Origin: Flavobacterium sp. J372
Lineage (GTDB): Bacteria > Bacteroidota > Bacteroidia > Flavobacteriales > Flavobacteriaceae
DNA length: 64,000 nucleotides
Assembly (NCBI RefSeq): GCF_024699965.1
Contig: NZ_JAJOMZ010000006.1
Location: forward strand, 1-64,000
Direction: 5' to 3'
Position 1 is the stretch's first letter. Each line of letters begins with the position of its first letter. Below, piece after piece: positions 47,726 to 57,226 of the stretch. A program made the position numbers and the translations under genes. Below the pieces are notes generated by a model. The model was not told where the DNA came from. It was given only the letters and a program-made list of their open reading frames with translations, and did no database searches.

Positions 47726-48820
47726 ATGAAAGCAGGTATTGTAGGATTACCAAACGTGGGTAAATCAACACTTTTTAATTGTTTGTCAAACGCTAAGGCA
47801 CAAAGCGCCAACTTTCCGTTTTGTACTATTGAGCCAAACGTGGGTGTGGTGAATGTACCCGACCCCAGGCTGCAAAAGCTTGAAGAGCTGGTAAACCCTG
47901 AGCGTGTGGTACCTGCAACTGTTGAAATTGTAGACATCGCCGGGCTTGTAAAGGGTGCCAGTAAGGGCGAAGGGCTTGGTAACCAGTTTCTGGGGAACAT
48001 CCGTGAGTGTAATGCCATCATCCATGTACTGCGTTGCTTTGACAATGACAATATTGTGCACGTTGACGGCAGTGTAAACCCGATACGTGATAAAGAAACT
48101 ATTGATATTGAGCTTCAGCTAAAAGACCTTGAAACTGTAGAAAAACGTCTTGAAAAAGTAAAGCGCACTGCAAAAGCCGGTATTAAAGAAGCAGTTGTTG
48201 AAGATGCTTTGCTTGAAAATATAAAAGCAGTGCTGCTTCAGGGTAAATCTGCCAGGGTAGTACAGCCAAAGAACCAGGATGAAACCGACCTGATGGAAAG
48301 CTTCCAGCTGATTACTACAAAGCCTGTGCTTTATGTTTGTAATGTTGATGAAGGCTCTGCCGCTACCGGTAATAAATATGTAGAGCAGGTTCGTGAACTT
48401 GTGAAAGAAGAAGATGCAGAGGTTATTGTATTGGCTGTTGGTACAGAGGCCGATATTACTGAACTGGAAACTTACGAAGAGCGCCAGATGTTTCTAGAAG
48501 ACCTTGGCCTTAAAGAGCCCGGAGCTTCAGCTTTAATCAGGGCTGCTTATAAACTTTTAAAACTGCAAACTTACTTCACAGCCGGGGTAAAAGAGGTAAG
48601 GGCCTGGACAATACAGGTAGGTGATACAGCGCCGCAGGCAGCAGGAGTTATCCATACCGATTTTGAAAAGGGCTTTATCCGTGCGGAAGTAATAGCGTAC
48701 GATGACTATGTAGCATTCGGTTCTGAAGCAAAAGTAAAAGAAGCCGGGAAACTACGCGTTGAAGGTAAAGAATATATTGTAAAAGACGGTGATGTTATGC
48801 ACTTCCGTTTTAACGTATAA
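47726..48820 (+). CDS. ychF: Redox-regulated ATPase YchF
   Basis: Intact, 364 residues. Obg-family P-loop ATPase that binds ribosomes and tracks oxidative stress. G1 GLPNVGKSTLFNCLSN, G3 DIAGLVKGASKGEGLGNQFL, G4-like NVDE in YVCNVDEGSA, and a C-terminal TGS domain with VRAWTIQVGDTAPQAAGVIH and EGKEYIVKDGDVMHFRFNV, the usual end. Length normal. Monocistronic with promoter and terminator. Confidence 0.95.
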   Translation: MKAGIVGLPNVGKSTLFNCLSNAKAQSANFPFCTIEPNVGVVNVPDPRLQKLEELVNPERVVPATVEIVDIAGLVKGASKGEGLGNQFLGNIRECNAIIHVLRCFDNDNIVHVDGSVNPIRDKETIDIELQLKDLETVEKRLEKVKRTAKAGIKEAVVEDALLENIKAVLLQGKSARVVQPKNQDETDLMESFQLITTKPVLYVCNVDEGSAATGNKYVEQVRELVKEEDAEVIVLAVGTEADITELETYEERQMFLEDLGLKEPGASALIRAAYKLLKLQTYFTAGVKEVRAWTIQVGDTAPQAAGVIHTDFEKGFIRAEVIAYDDYVAFGSEAKVKEAGKLRVEGKEYIVKDGDVMHFRFNV

Positions 48821-48844
48821 TATTATAGTATAAGTTCTTATAAC

Positions 48845-48877
48845 AAAGCCCCTCGTGATAAATGAGGGGCTTTTTAT
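48845..48877 (+). terminator. Terminator after ychF
   Basis: AAAGCCCCTC / GAGGGGCTTT stem with a T run. Confidence 0.85.
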
Positions 48878-48922
48878 ATAAACCTAATGATTATAATTAG
48901 TTTGCTTCACGAGATTTAAGAC

Positions 48923-49367
48923 TTAATATTTTTTCATTATAATAACGCCGCCTACAATCAGGGCCATACCAATAATTCTGCCAAAGCTGATACTGTGTTC
49001 CTGAGCACCCATAATATTAAAGTTCTCCATGAGCACAGAGATAATCAGCTGGCCTGCTACTACAAGTCCGAAAGTCATTCCCGGACCCAATTCTAGGAAA
49101 AGCCAGCACTATTACCGTGACATAAAATGCACCTAAAACTCCTCCAAGCCAGGCATATGCAGGAGCATCTTTTAAACCTTTCCACGATACATTTTGAGAC
49201 GTTAAAACGATATACATGACCAAAGCTATTACCCCAATAGCAAAAGAGATCATTGAGGCATGCACAGGACTACCTCCGGTTTTCGCTAATTTACTATTCA
49301 TCCCTGCCTGAAACGGCAGAAACGCTCCTGCCAGGAAGGCAAGAATAATCCATATTATTTTTTCCAT
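48923..49367 (-). CDS. DMT/YdcZ-type (DUF606) small transporter (frameshifted)
   Basis: Five-helix membrane protein of the YdcZ/DUF606 group within the drug/metabolite transporter superfamily: IIWIILAFLAGAFLPFQAG, MNSKLAKTGGSPVHASM, and after a one-base error near 49095 MTFGLVVAGQLIISVLMENF and IGMALIVGGVIIMKKY. Corrected about 148 residues. Start 49367 was chosen for the family N terminus. It follows the enoate reductase by 19 bases, and the Crp/Fnr regulator is upstream of both, so a three-gene operon is likely. Confidence 0.72.
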
Positions 49368-49386
49368 TATTAGATAATTTTTAATT

Positions 49387-50448
49387 TTAAAATGCCCTTT
49401 TGTATTGCCATGGTACATCTGCAGGCTCCTCAAGTTCAATAGCTGCATGAATGCCGAAATAAGGATCACGTAAATGCTCACGGGCTATTACCACGAGATC
49501 TGCCTGTTTGTTCTCGATGATCTCATTAGACTGAAACGCATCCACAATCATTCCCACGGCCCCTACAGGAATATTTACCTGGTTACGAATAGATGTTGCC
49601 AGTGGCAGTTGGTATCCAGGCTTCACAATGTTTTGATCAACCTGTACAAAGCCGCCTCCGGAAGCTGTTATAAAATCTACACCCAATTCCTTCAGGATTT
49701 CACTTAGCCTTACACTTTCTTCTATAGTCCACGCATCTATACTATTGCTGTAATCAACTGCTGAGAGCCGTACAAATAATGGCATAGTATCAGGTATTAC
49801 TTCACGTACTGAGGTTACTACCTCCCGCAACAACCGGATCCTGTTTTCAAAACCGCCGCCATACATGTCTTTTCTTTTATTGATTAAAGCCGAATAAAAC
49901 TGGTGCAGCAGATAACCGTGGGCAGCATGAAGCTCAATAACGTCAAATCCGGCGTCTAAAGCATTTTTTGCAGCTTGCTGAAAATCATTTATTACTTTTT
50001 CAATTTCTTCCAAAGTCATTTCCTGTGGTTGGTGTTCATTAATTGAAGTTGCTGAAGAGCTTTTAGGACTCCATCCTCCGTCTTTAGCTTTTAATGGTTT
50101 AAAGCCCTGCTCAGGATGGCTTGTACTGGCTTTACCTCCTGCATGCCATAGCTGGATACCTATTTTACAATTTTGCGCATGTACAAAGTCTGTAATTTCT
50201 TTCCATGCTTGTACCTGTTCCTGGTTCCAGATTCCAACATCTGATAAGGTACACATACCCTCCGGAGACACAGCGGTGCATTCGGTTAAAATCAATCCCG
50301 ATCCCCCTACAGCGCGGCTACCGAGATGAACCAGATGCCATTGGCCGGGCTTTCCGTTTTGTGCACTGTACTGCTGCATTGGCGACAGTACAATCCTGTT
50401 TTTTAAAGTTAAGCCCCGCAGGCTTAACGGGCTGAAAAGTGCTTTCAT
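49387..50448 (-). CDS. NADH:flavin oxidoreductase, old yellow enzyme (YqjM/NamA-like)
   Basis: Intact, 353 residues. FMN enzyme reducing activated C=C bonds, TIM barrel. Seen: FSPLSLRGLTLKNRIVLSPM, HxxH-Y catalytic group ELHAAHGYLLHQFYS, and GGFENRIRLLREVV; FMN phosphate loop VGAVGMIVDA. In the N-terminal motif NRIVLSPMQQYSA the Cys found in YqjM (SPMCxY) is Gln, an unusual change for this class. It sits between the Crp/Fnr regulator and a DUF606 transporter, so induction by an electrophile is likely. Confidence 0.88.
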   Translation of the reverse strand: MKALFSPLSLRGLTLKNRIVLSPMQQYSAQNGKPGQWHLVHLGSRAVGGSGLILTECTAVSPEGMCTLSDVGIWNQEQVQAWKEITDFVHAQNCKIGIQLWHAGGKASTSHPEQGFKPLKAKDGGWSPKSSSATSINEHQPQEMTLEEIEKVINDFQQAAKNALDAGFDVIELHAAHGYLLHQFYSALINKRKDMYGGGFENRIRLLREVVTSVREVIPDTMPLFVRLSAVDYSNSIDAWTIEESVRLSEILKELGVDFITASGGGFVQVDQNIVKPGYQLPLATSIRNQVNIPVGAVGMIVDAFQSNEIIENKQADLVVIAREHLRDPYFGIHAAIELEEPADVPWQYKRAF

Positions 50449-50543
50449 TTTGCATTGTATTTTGATTACAGTACAAAGTTCACCTTGGATGCTGACAGGG
50501 AAAATGAAGTATTTTAAAAAATAAGGTTGAAGTAGTTCAACAT

Positions 50544-51119
50544 TCAGAGTTTATTATTCCTGATTTTTGACAAAAACTCTGTAGACATGCCTAAAAAAGA
50601 AGCAATAATATATTGTGGAATCTCTTGTATAAACTGCGGATACTGCCTGGCAAAATTTTCATAACGCTGCACAGCAGTTTGAGTATGAAGGGCTATCATA
50701 CGCCTCTGTTGTGCCGCTAAGCCCCTTTCTGCTATGATCCGGAAAAAGGACTCATATTTAGGGTTGAGTTGCTTTAAATATTTTTCGTCATCAAAGGAGA
50801 GTTCCATAATCACAGAATGGGAGAGTGCTTCAACAAATAAAGTGGCTGGTTGTTGATAAATATAGGAGTTATAATCTGTAATCCACCAGTCTTTGACAGC
50901 AAGAGCAATGGTAATTTCCTGCCCAGATTCATTGATTACAAATGAGCGTAGTGCCCCGTCTACAATATAAAATCTCTTAGATGCGGTAAAGCCGGGTTGT
51001 ACAATTAATTGTTTCTTTCTCACAGATCTGGATACAAACATTTTCAGGAAATCCTGAATTTCTGTATCATTAACCTCTATACGGCTGCTCAAAAAATCTG
51101 CTAATCCTGTATTGTACAC
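50544..51119 (-). CDS. Crp/Fnr family transcriptional regulator
   Basis: Intact, 191 residues. N-terminal cyclic-nucleotide-binding-type beta barrel (IVQPGFTASKRFYIVDGALR, ITIALAVKDWWITDYNSYIY) and C-terminal winged helix (YIIASFLGMSTEFLSKIRNN). No Cys cluster of the FNR type. The upstream gene of the enoate reductase and transporter unit, so it likely controls them. The ligand is unknown. Confidence 0.82.
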   Translation of the reverse strand: MYNTGLADFLSSRIEVNDTEIQDFLKMFVSRSVRKKQLIVQPGFTASKRFYIVDGALRSFVINESGQEITIALAVKDWWITDYNSYIYQQPATLFVEALSHSVIMELSFDDEKYLKQLNPKYESFFRIIAERGLAAQQRRMIALHTQTAVQRYENFARQYPQFIQEIPQYIIASFLGMSTEFLSKIRNNKL

Positions 51120-51308
51120 TTTCCTAAATTTTAATGAAATTCATATAAAATACCGTATACTACAGCTAATGTATGGAAATACTTTTAAAAAAAGCAACAA
51201 CCTAAAATTACCATCTTGTGGCAAAATTTTTCTGCGCTGTATTTTGCCGGGATTTTGCCACAGAACTTTTGTGCCGTTTTATAAATTCTGGTGAAGTGCA
51301 GGGAAATA

Positions 51309-51343
51309 AAAAAACCTGCAAATCATTGATTTTGCAGGTTTTA
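51309..51343 (-). terminator. Terminator after tRNA-Tyr
   Basis: AAAACCTGCAAA / TTTGCAGGTTTT stem followed on the minus strand by a T run, about 65 bases beyond the tRNA 3' end. Confidence 0.8.
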
Positions 51344-51407
51344 TACATTTTTTGTGGGTTTTTGTAAAATTTGGAAAAGCTTGATTTTCCGTATTTAACC
51401 CTTTTCG

Positions 51408-51488
51408 TGGGGAGAGCAGGATTCGAACCTGCGAAGGTTTCCCAACGGATTTACAGTCCGTCCTCGTTGGCCGCTTGAGTATCTCCCC
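51408..51488 (-). tRNA. tRNA-Tyr(GTA)
   Basis: 81-nt class II tRNA. Acceptor stem GGGGAGA / TCTCCCC, D arm with TACTCAAGCGGCCAACGAG, anticodon loop CTGTAAA giving anticodon GTA (Tyr), long variable arm and T arm GGTTCGAATCC. Discriminator A; CCA is not encoded. A perfect promoter precedes it. Confidence 0.95.
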
Positions 51489-51501
51489 TCATAAGCGGTT
51501 G

Positions 51502-51532
51502 CAAATATATATTGTTTTTCAGGTAAAACAAA
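51502..51532 (-). promoter_or_regulatory. Promoter of tRNA-Tyr
   Basis: Minus-strand TTTG (51529-51532), 19-base spacer, TATATTTG (51502-51509): textbook Bacteroidetes sigma-A promoter. Start would be about 7 bases before the tRNA 5' end. Confidence 0.85.
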
Positions 51533-51594
51533 GATATTGTAAGGTATTTTAATAAGTATTTTTTAATAGGCTGGGAGTGAAGCTGTTTAAGAAT

Positions 51595-51618
51595 AAAGGC
51601 TGCTCAATGGCAGCCTTC
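51595..51618 (-). terminator. Terminator after TlpA-like gene
   Basis: AAGGCTGC / GCAGCCTT stem with loop TCAATG, 21 bases after the stop on the minus strand. Confidence 0.7.
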
Positions 51619-51638
51619 AATATAAATATTTAAAGAAA

Positions 51639-52806
51639 TTATTTGGCCTCAATCAGTGCTTTAATTTTAGCTTCAAGGTCAGATCCACGAAGGTTTTCAG
51701 CAACTATGTTACCTTTTGCATCAAGTATAAATGTGGCAGGTATACTTTCAACACGATATAGCTTGGCAATAGGCTCGTCCCATTTTTTAAGATTGCTTAC
51801 ATGTGTCCATTCAAGCTTATCTGCAGCAATGGCTTTTTTCCAGCTTTCTTTATTATCATCAAGCGAAACGCCTATGATATTAAGGCCTTTGCTGTGGTAA
51901 CGGTTATAAAGCGCCAACACACTTGGATTCTCTTTACGGCATGGGCCGCACCATGATGCCCAAAAGTCTACAATGGTTACTTTACCAAGGCTTTCTTTAA
52001 GTGAAACAGTTTTTCCGTCGGGGTTTGGCGCACTAAACCCCGCTGCCTGCTTTCCCGGCTGTGCAGCCGCTTTGCCCTCCGGAGATTGTGGTGCCATAGG
52101 TGCAGGCATACCATTGTTTTTAATCATTTCAGCAAGCTCTTTGCCTTCTTTGGTTTTCTTCAGGTCAGCATCAAGCTTATCGTAGTATTTCTTAAGTTCA
52201 GTTATCGGTTTTGTCTGCATGCTAACCATCTGTGTTATAAGCAGCACACTTATATATGCCTTAGGATTTTTTTCAACAAAATCAATCGCATTATCCTGCA
52301 TTCTTTTAGAAAGTTCCTGATACTTCTTGTTAAGTTTATTCATAGCAACAGTATCCTGAGACTGATAAGCCTTCATCATTGCATCTTTGTTCTTCTTCTG
52401 GAAGTCCATCATTTCACGGCGCATCTTGTTTATGCTGGTGTAGTACTCATCAAGCTTATCATTGTTGAATGTACCGCTACGCTTTGTCTTGAAGATTGAA
52501 TCTTTGTCAACATCAAGTTCTATCTCGCCGTTTTCAAGAATAATCTCTGTTTTGCCAACCATACCGTCAACATTTAAAACGTGTAGAGGGGTCGGTTACT
52601 GTACCTTTAAAAGTAAATTTACCATTTTCAACCTTTGCGGTATCAACAGGTACAAAGCCCATCATTCCGCCTTGTTTTTCCAGAATTACATTTTTACCGT
52701 CAAGTGACTTGTCAATTTTCCCTGTAATTTCAAACTCATTTTCTGCCAGCTTGTTACATGATACTATCATGCCTGCTACAGCAAAAAATAAAATGTACTT
52801 TTTCAT
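51639..52806 (-). CDS. TlpA-like thiol-disulfide oxidoreductase with DUF4369 domain (frameshifted)
   Basis: Lipoprotein signal (AGMIVSCNKL), then DUF4369-type N-terminal beta domain (EITGKIDKSLDGKNVILEKQ), then a helical linker (YTSINKMRREMMDFQKKNKD), and a C-terminal thioredoxin domain with active site WASWCGPCRKENP, typical of TlpA/ResA periplasmic reductases. One base error near 52582. Corrected length is about 388 residues. It could reduce disulfides in exported proteins or in cytochrome maturation. The -7 box TACATTTG on the minus strand at 52832-52839 is a candidate promoter. Confidence 0.85.
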
Positions 52807-52831
52807 TTATTTTTCTGTATTTGTTATGGTG

Positions 52832-52839
52832 CAAATGTA
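52832..52839 (-). promoter_or_regulatory. -7 box of TlpA-like gene
   Basis: TACATTTG on the minus strand, 25 bases before ATG 52806. Confidence 0.45.
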
Positions 52840-52879
52840 TCTAAAATTACTTCATTAAGATATTTTGCGATTGAAATAA

Positions 52880-54286
52880 TTAGCTGCAGGCAGCACTGTT
52901 AAGCGTTGTTGGTATATTGGTGTTTTTAATACCCGCAAAACCTTTTTGTACGTTAGTCATGTTATGTATTCCGCGGCCCTTAAGTATGCTGGCCATAATC
53001 ACACTTCTATAGCCGCCTGCACAATGAATATAGAAATGCCTGTCAGGTATTTCATTTAATCTTTCATTTACATTATCAAGCGGAATATTCACAGCTTCAA
53101 GTATATGCCCGCCGGAAAACTCCCCGGGCTTGCGTGAATCAATTATTGTATGCTCCTCATTGGCTATGGCTGATTCAAATTCTTCCGGCGATATGCTTGC
53201 AAGGCTGTCAGTCTCAAAACCTGCATTTTTCCAGGCTGAAATTCCACCTTTAAGATACCCCAATGTATTATCAAACCCAACGCGGGCCAGGCGGGTTATG
53301 GCCTCCTGTTCTTTACCTTCAGGGGTTACAAGCAGTAATGGCTGGTTAACATCCATGATAAGTGCACCAACCCATGGGGCAAAATTTCCGTTCAGGCCTA
53401 TAAATATTGAACCAGGTATGTGTGCTTCACAAAAATCATCTTCATGGCGAACATCAAGAATTATAGCTTCTGTGTCACCTGCTTTTTGTTTAAATTCCTC
53501 AGGAGAAAGTGCCCTGCTGCCGCGCTCAATAATTTTATCAAGGCTTTGGTAACCGTTTATGTTCAGCATCACGTTTTGAGGAAAATAGGCCGGGGGAGCG
53601 CCGAGGCCGTCAAGAAGTTCTTTGGTGAATTCTTCTTTAGTCATGTCTGCACGCAGGGCATAATTCACTTTTTTCTGGTTACCCAATGTATCAGTCGTTT
53701 CTTTGCTCATGTTTTTGCCGCAAGCACTGCCTGCGCCGTGGCTTGGATATACTGTAATATCATCCGGCAACGGCATTATTTTATTACGCAGCGAATCATA
53801 TAAATGGCCTGCAAGCACTTCCTGTGTCAGTTCTAGGGTAAGTCCCTGCGCGAGGTCAGGCCTTCCTACATCGCCTATAAACAATGTATCGCCGGTTATA
53901 ATTCCGTGTATATTATTATTTTCATCAATCAGCAGGTAACAGGTGCTTTCCATTGTGTGCCCCGGGGTGTGGATAGCCCTTACAGTATACTTCCCGACTT
54001 TGAATTCTTCGCCGTCTGTGGCAATATGCGCGCTGAAACCCGGCTTTGCCGTTGGGCCGTAAACAATTTGCGCACCCGTTTTTTGTGAAAGGTCTAAATG
54101 TCCCGAGACAAAATCGGCATGAAAATGAGTTTCAAAAATATATTTAATTTCTGCACCGTCTTTGGCAGCTTTGTCAATATAAGGCTGAACCTCACGTAAA
54201 GGATCAAAGATTGCGGCCTCGCCATTGCTTTCAAGGTAATAAGCGGCCTGTGCTATACATCCGGTATATATTTGTTCTATTTTCAT
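52880..54286 (-). CDS. Persulfide dioxygenase-rhodanese fusion (MBL fold plus two rhodanese domains)
   Basis: Intact, 468 residues. N-terminal metallo-beta-lactamase domain with THFHADFVSGH (His-x-His-x-Asp-His), HTPGHTMEST and TGDTLFIGDVGRPD, as in ETHE1-type persulfide dioxygenases. Two rhodanese domains follow (about 265-360 and 375-465). The second has an active Cys in YIHCAGGYRSV; the first has no Cys in that place (LLVTPEGKEQEA), so only one is catalytic. It would oxidise glutathione- or bacillithiol-type persulfides to sulfite. Directly follows a TauE/SafE sulfite exporter (24 bases), a coherent sulfur module. Confidence 0.88.
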   Translation of the reverse strand: MKIEQIYTGCIAQAAYYLESNGEAAIFDPLREVQPYIDKAAKDGAEIKYIFETHFHADFVSGHLDLSQKTGAQIVYGPTAKPGFSAHIATDGEEFKVGKYTVRAIHTPGHTMESTCYLLIDENNNIHGIITGDTLFIGDVGRPDLAQGLTLELTQEVLAGHLYDSLRNKIMPLPDDITVYPSHGAGSACGKNMSKETTDTLGNQKKVNYALRADMTKEEFTKELLDGLGAPPAYFPQNVMLNINGYQSLDKIIERGSRALSPEEFKQKAGDTEAIILDVRHEDDFCEAHIPGSIFIGLNGNFAPWVGALIMDVNQPLLLVTPEGKEQEAITRLARVGFDNTLGYLKGGISAWKNAGFETDSLASISPEEFESAIANEEHTIIDSRKPGEFSGGHILEAVNIPLDNVNERLNEIPDRHFYIHCAGGYRSVIMASILKGRGIHNMTNVQKGFAGIKNTNIPTTLNSAACS

Positions 54287-54310
54287 AATGTTTTTGTTTT
54301 GTGAGTTGGG

Positions 54311-55102
54311 TTAAAACCCTATAAATTCTTTTGCCAGTATAAAGGCTGCCATTAGCAGTATAAACCAACCAAAACCACGCTTGAGCTGGTTTTCATTGAT
54401 GTACCTGTGCAGGTAGCTTCCTGCAAATATACCAAAAACTGAGACCACAGAAAAGGACAGGAGAAAAGACCAGTTGATACTAATGTTCTGCAAATCGCCA
54501 ATAAAGCCTGTAAGTGAATTTAGAGCTATTATCAACAACGAGGTGCCGACAGCTTTTTTCATAGGCAATCCACCAAAGAAAACAAGCATGGGTATAAACA
54601 TAAAGCCTCCGCCGGAGCCTACGAGCCCCATTATTGCACCAATAAGTATGACTAAAGGCAATACATAAATGTAGCTTAATTTTTTTACAGATGCAGATTC
54701 ATCACTTTTCTTAAAAATAAGTGATATTGCAGCACCTGTCATTATCAGGGCAAAAAGCACCATGATAAACGGGTCGCGGTACACAGGTTCACTGCCAACA
54801 TAGGTCAATATTTCGGGAAGGGCAGGAACAATGTATCTTCGTGTAAGATATACTGCAATAAATGATGGCAAAGCAATCATCAGGCCTGTTTTTACAGCTA
54901 AATTGTCTTTATAATAATTCTGCGCAGCGCCAAAAGCAGATGTTGTTCCTACAATAAATAGTGAGTAGGCGGTTGCAATAACAGGTGATACACCCAATGC
55001 GTAAACAAGCAGGGGCACGGTAAGTATAGAGCCGCCGCCGCCCATGAGCCCGAGAATTAGTCCGATTATAAATGCGCCTATATAGCCTAAAACTGCTTCC
55101 AA
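54311..55102 (-). CDS. Sulfite exporter TauE/SafE family protein
   Basis: Eight-helix membrane protein of the TauE/SafE family: IGLILGLMGGGGSILTVPLL (N-terminal repeat) and GAIMGLVGSGGGFMFIPMLV (C-terminal repeat). The start is unsettled: the ORF is open to ATG 55237 but the family N terminus begins near EAVLGYIGAF, which suggests the TTG at 55102. It lies 24 bases upstream of the persulfide dioxygenase-rhodanese gene, so it likely exports the sulfite or sulfur anions made there. Confidence 0.82.
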   Translation of the reverse strand: MEAVLGYIGAFIIGLILGLMGGGGSILTVPLLVYALGVSPVIATAYSLFIVGTTSAFGAAQNYYKDNLAVKTGLMIALPSFIAVYLTRRYIVPALPEILTYVGSEPVYRDPFIMVLFALIMTGAAISLIFKKSDESASVKKLSYIYVLPLVILIGAIMGLVGSGGGFMFIPMLVFFGGLPMKKAVGTSLLIIALNSLTGFIGDLQNISINWSFLLSFSVVSVFGIFAGSYLHRYINENQLKRGFGWFILLMAAFILAKEFIGF

Positions 55103-55326
55103 ATCTGATAGTTTTGCCACTAAGATAATATATTTAGCAACAGAGAATTTTGCAAGAAAAAACGTTTTAGTTACACCACAATTTATAAGACTGACTATTA
55201 GATGATTACATAGATGTTGATTTATTAAAATTATCACATATGCAATTCGGTATGCCTTTTGATGTTCTTATTTTGCCGTATAGGTTATTTTAACTTGAAA
55301 TTTCTAAGAAATTATTAATGAAAAGG

Positions 55327-55358
55327 TTTCAGCATTTAACGGCAACAACATATATTTG
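55327..55358 (+). promoter_or_regulatory. Promoter of glutamate dehydrogenase gene
   Basis: TTTC (55327-55330), 20-base spacer, TATATTTG (55351-55358). Transcription would start near 55365, about 50 bases before ATG 55416. The rest of the 55103-55415 spacer holds nothing else I can name. Confidence 0.65.
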
Positions 55359-55415
55359 TACGCTTTTTTTAAATGAGCGCTTAATATTAAATAACAGGTT
55401 GTAAATTAAATAGCA

Positions 55416-56689
55416 ATGGCAACAGCGACAAAGCCCCGCCTGGGCATGTATGAAAACGTAAAAAACCAGTTTGAGAAAGCTGCTTACGTTATGGGCCTTG
55501 ATGAAAGCGTTAAAAAATTCTTTCAATTACTAATAATGAAATTGTTGTACACTTCCCGGTGAAGATGGACAATGGCCAGGTAGAAGTGTTTACCGGCTAC
55601 CGCGTACAGCATAATAACGCGCTTGGCCCGTACAAAGGCGGCCTGCGCTACCACCCAACTGTAGACATTGATGCTGCACGCGCACTGGCTACCTGGATGA
55701 CATGGAAAACATCGCTTGCAGGGCTGCCTTATGGCGGTGGTAAAGGCGGTATACAAATTGACCCTAAAAAAATACTCGCAGGGTGAGCTGGAGCGTATAA
55801 CACGCCGCTTCACTTTTGCTCTTGGAGACAACATCGGCCCTGAGCATGATATCCCTGCCCCGGACGTGAATACAAATGCACAGATGATGGCATGGATTGC
55901 CGATACGTATATGTCGACAAAATCTCCGTCTGAACGTTCTAAAAACCAGCATGTTGTTACCGGTAAGCCGGTAGGCAGCGGCGGGCTTGAAGGGCGTGAC
56001 CGTGCCACGGGCTTTGGCGTTGTGGTTACACTTGAGGCATGGGCTAAACTTCGCGGCACAAGCCTTGAAGGCAAACGCTATATAGTGCAGGGCTTTGGTA
56101 ACGTAGGCTATTGGGCGGCACACTTTATGAACAAGAATGGCGCTATACTGGTAGGCGTACAAGATGCTACTGGAACTATCTATAACCCTGAAGGTATAGA
56201 CCCTGAAGCATTGCTTCGTTTCCAGGCTGATAATGCTACTATCACAGGTTTCAAAAACTCTCAGGACTATGCTTCTGAAGAGTTCTTCGGGATTGACTGT
56301 GATATCGTGATACCTGCTGCACTTGGCAACCAGATTACTGAGGAAAATGCTGCTACCATAAAAGCACAGGTTATAGCTGAAGGCGCCAATGGCCCTACCG
56401 ATACTGAAGGTGAAACAATACTGCTTAAGAACGGCATTGATATAATCCCTGATATTCTTTGTAACTCTGGCGGTGTTATTGGCAGCTACTTCGAATGGCT
56501 TCAGAACCGTAACGGTGAGATATGGAACATGGATGATGTGATTATCAAGCTTCGTAAAAAGCTTGAAGAAGCTTTCAGCAAAGTTATAAGCGCTTCGGTA
56601 CAGTACAAGACTGACTGGAGGACTGCCGCTTACATTGTAGCCCTTACACGCATAGAACTGGCTTACAAACAAAGGGGTATTTTCCTTAA
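55416..56689 (+). CDS. Glutamate dehydrogenase (Glu/Leu/Phe/Val family, frameshifted)
   Basis: Amino acid dehydrogenase joining 2-oxoglutarate and ammonia. Start [18 protein letters not shown]. Indels near 55528 and 55776 break the first 130 residues; between them sit [20 protein letters not shown] and the catalytic lysine in [16 protein letters not shown]. The NAD domain has [17 protein letters not shown] third single T missing near 56683 replaces the normal end RGIFP by seven extra residues and a later stop (56711); I give the likely true stop at 56689. Corrected length is about 424 residues, normal for the hexameric type. A clear promoter and terminator flank it. Confidence 0.9.
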
Positions 56690-56707
56690 TGGATATATAA
56701 GTTATTT

Positions 56708-56738
56708 TTAAAGGCGCTCATTACGAGCGCCTTTTTTA
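56708..56738 (+). terminator. Terminator after glutamate dehydrogenase
   Basis: AAGGCGCTC / GAGCGCCTT stem, loop ATTAC, and T6. Confidence 0.8.
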
Positions 56739-56770
56739 TTATATTTGAGTAACCATCAAATCAGCCACTT

Positions 56771-57226
56771 ATGAAAAATGTACTCTATACCTTTTTGATG
56801 TTTACAGGGGTTTGTGGATTTGCGCAAGATATAAGCCCAAATTTATCAACTGCGCTGAAAGAAAATTCTTTTTCTGTACAAGTATCATTACCTTCGGCGA
56901 ACCTGTCCTATTATTCAACAAATTACTTTAAGATTTTCGGGCGTGAGCAATATACGTTTGATACCATGGCTTTTAAAAGCCGTGAAATATATGTAAGCTC
57001 AGATGACCGATTTTATAGCAACGGCACTCAGAATATTCCCAATGCATTGCCCGACCCAATCTGGAACTATTACGATAACCAATGCAATCGCGGTGATGCA
57101 GCTGTTGGCGCAGCCATGGCAGGTATTGGTACATTTGTGCTCATCCGTAATTTGGTAGACGGCACTAAAGATTATTCACCCAAAATTGACCGTGCAGCTT
57201 TTGAAGCAGCGGGGAGGGGAGAGTGA
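56771..57226 (+). CDS. Secreted hypothetical protein
   Basis: Intact, 151 residues. Signal peptide VLYTFLMFTGVCGFAQ, then a polar beta-rich part (SFSVQVSLPSANLSYYSTNY) and a Cys-containing patch (YYDNQCNRGDAAVG) before a glycine/alanine stretch (AAMAGIGTFVLIRNL) that could be a membrane helix. No named domain. Single gene downstream of gdh. Confidence 0.6.
   Translation: MKNVLYTFLMFTGVCGFAQDISPNLSTALKENSFSVQVSLPSANLSYYSTNYFKIFGREQYTFDTMAFKSREIYVSSDDRFYSNGTQNIPNALPDPIWNYYDNQCNRGDAAVGAAMAGIGTFVLIRNLVDGTKDYSPKIDRAAFEAAGRGE

Noticed and set aside
55500..55800. Programmed ribosomal frameshifting in glutamate dehydrogenase
   Set aside because: Three indels of mixed direction, not one slippery site with a downstream structure, and similar breaks occur in dozens of genes.
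55764..56672. 302-codon minus-strand ORF opposite glutamate dehydrogenase
   Set aside because: Antisense shadow of a strongly conserved gene, Cys- and His-rich with no motif.
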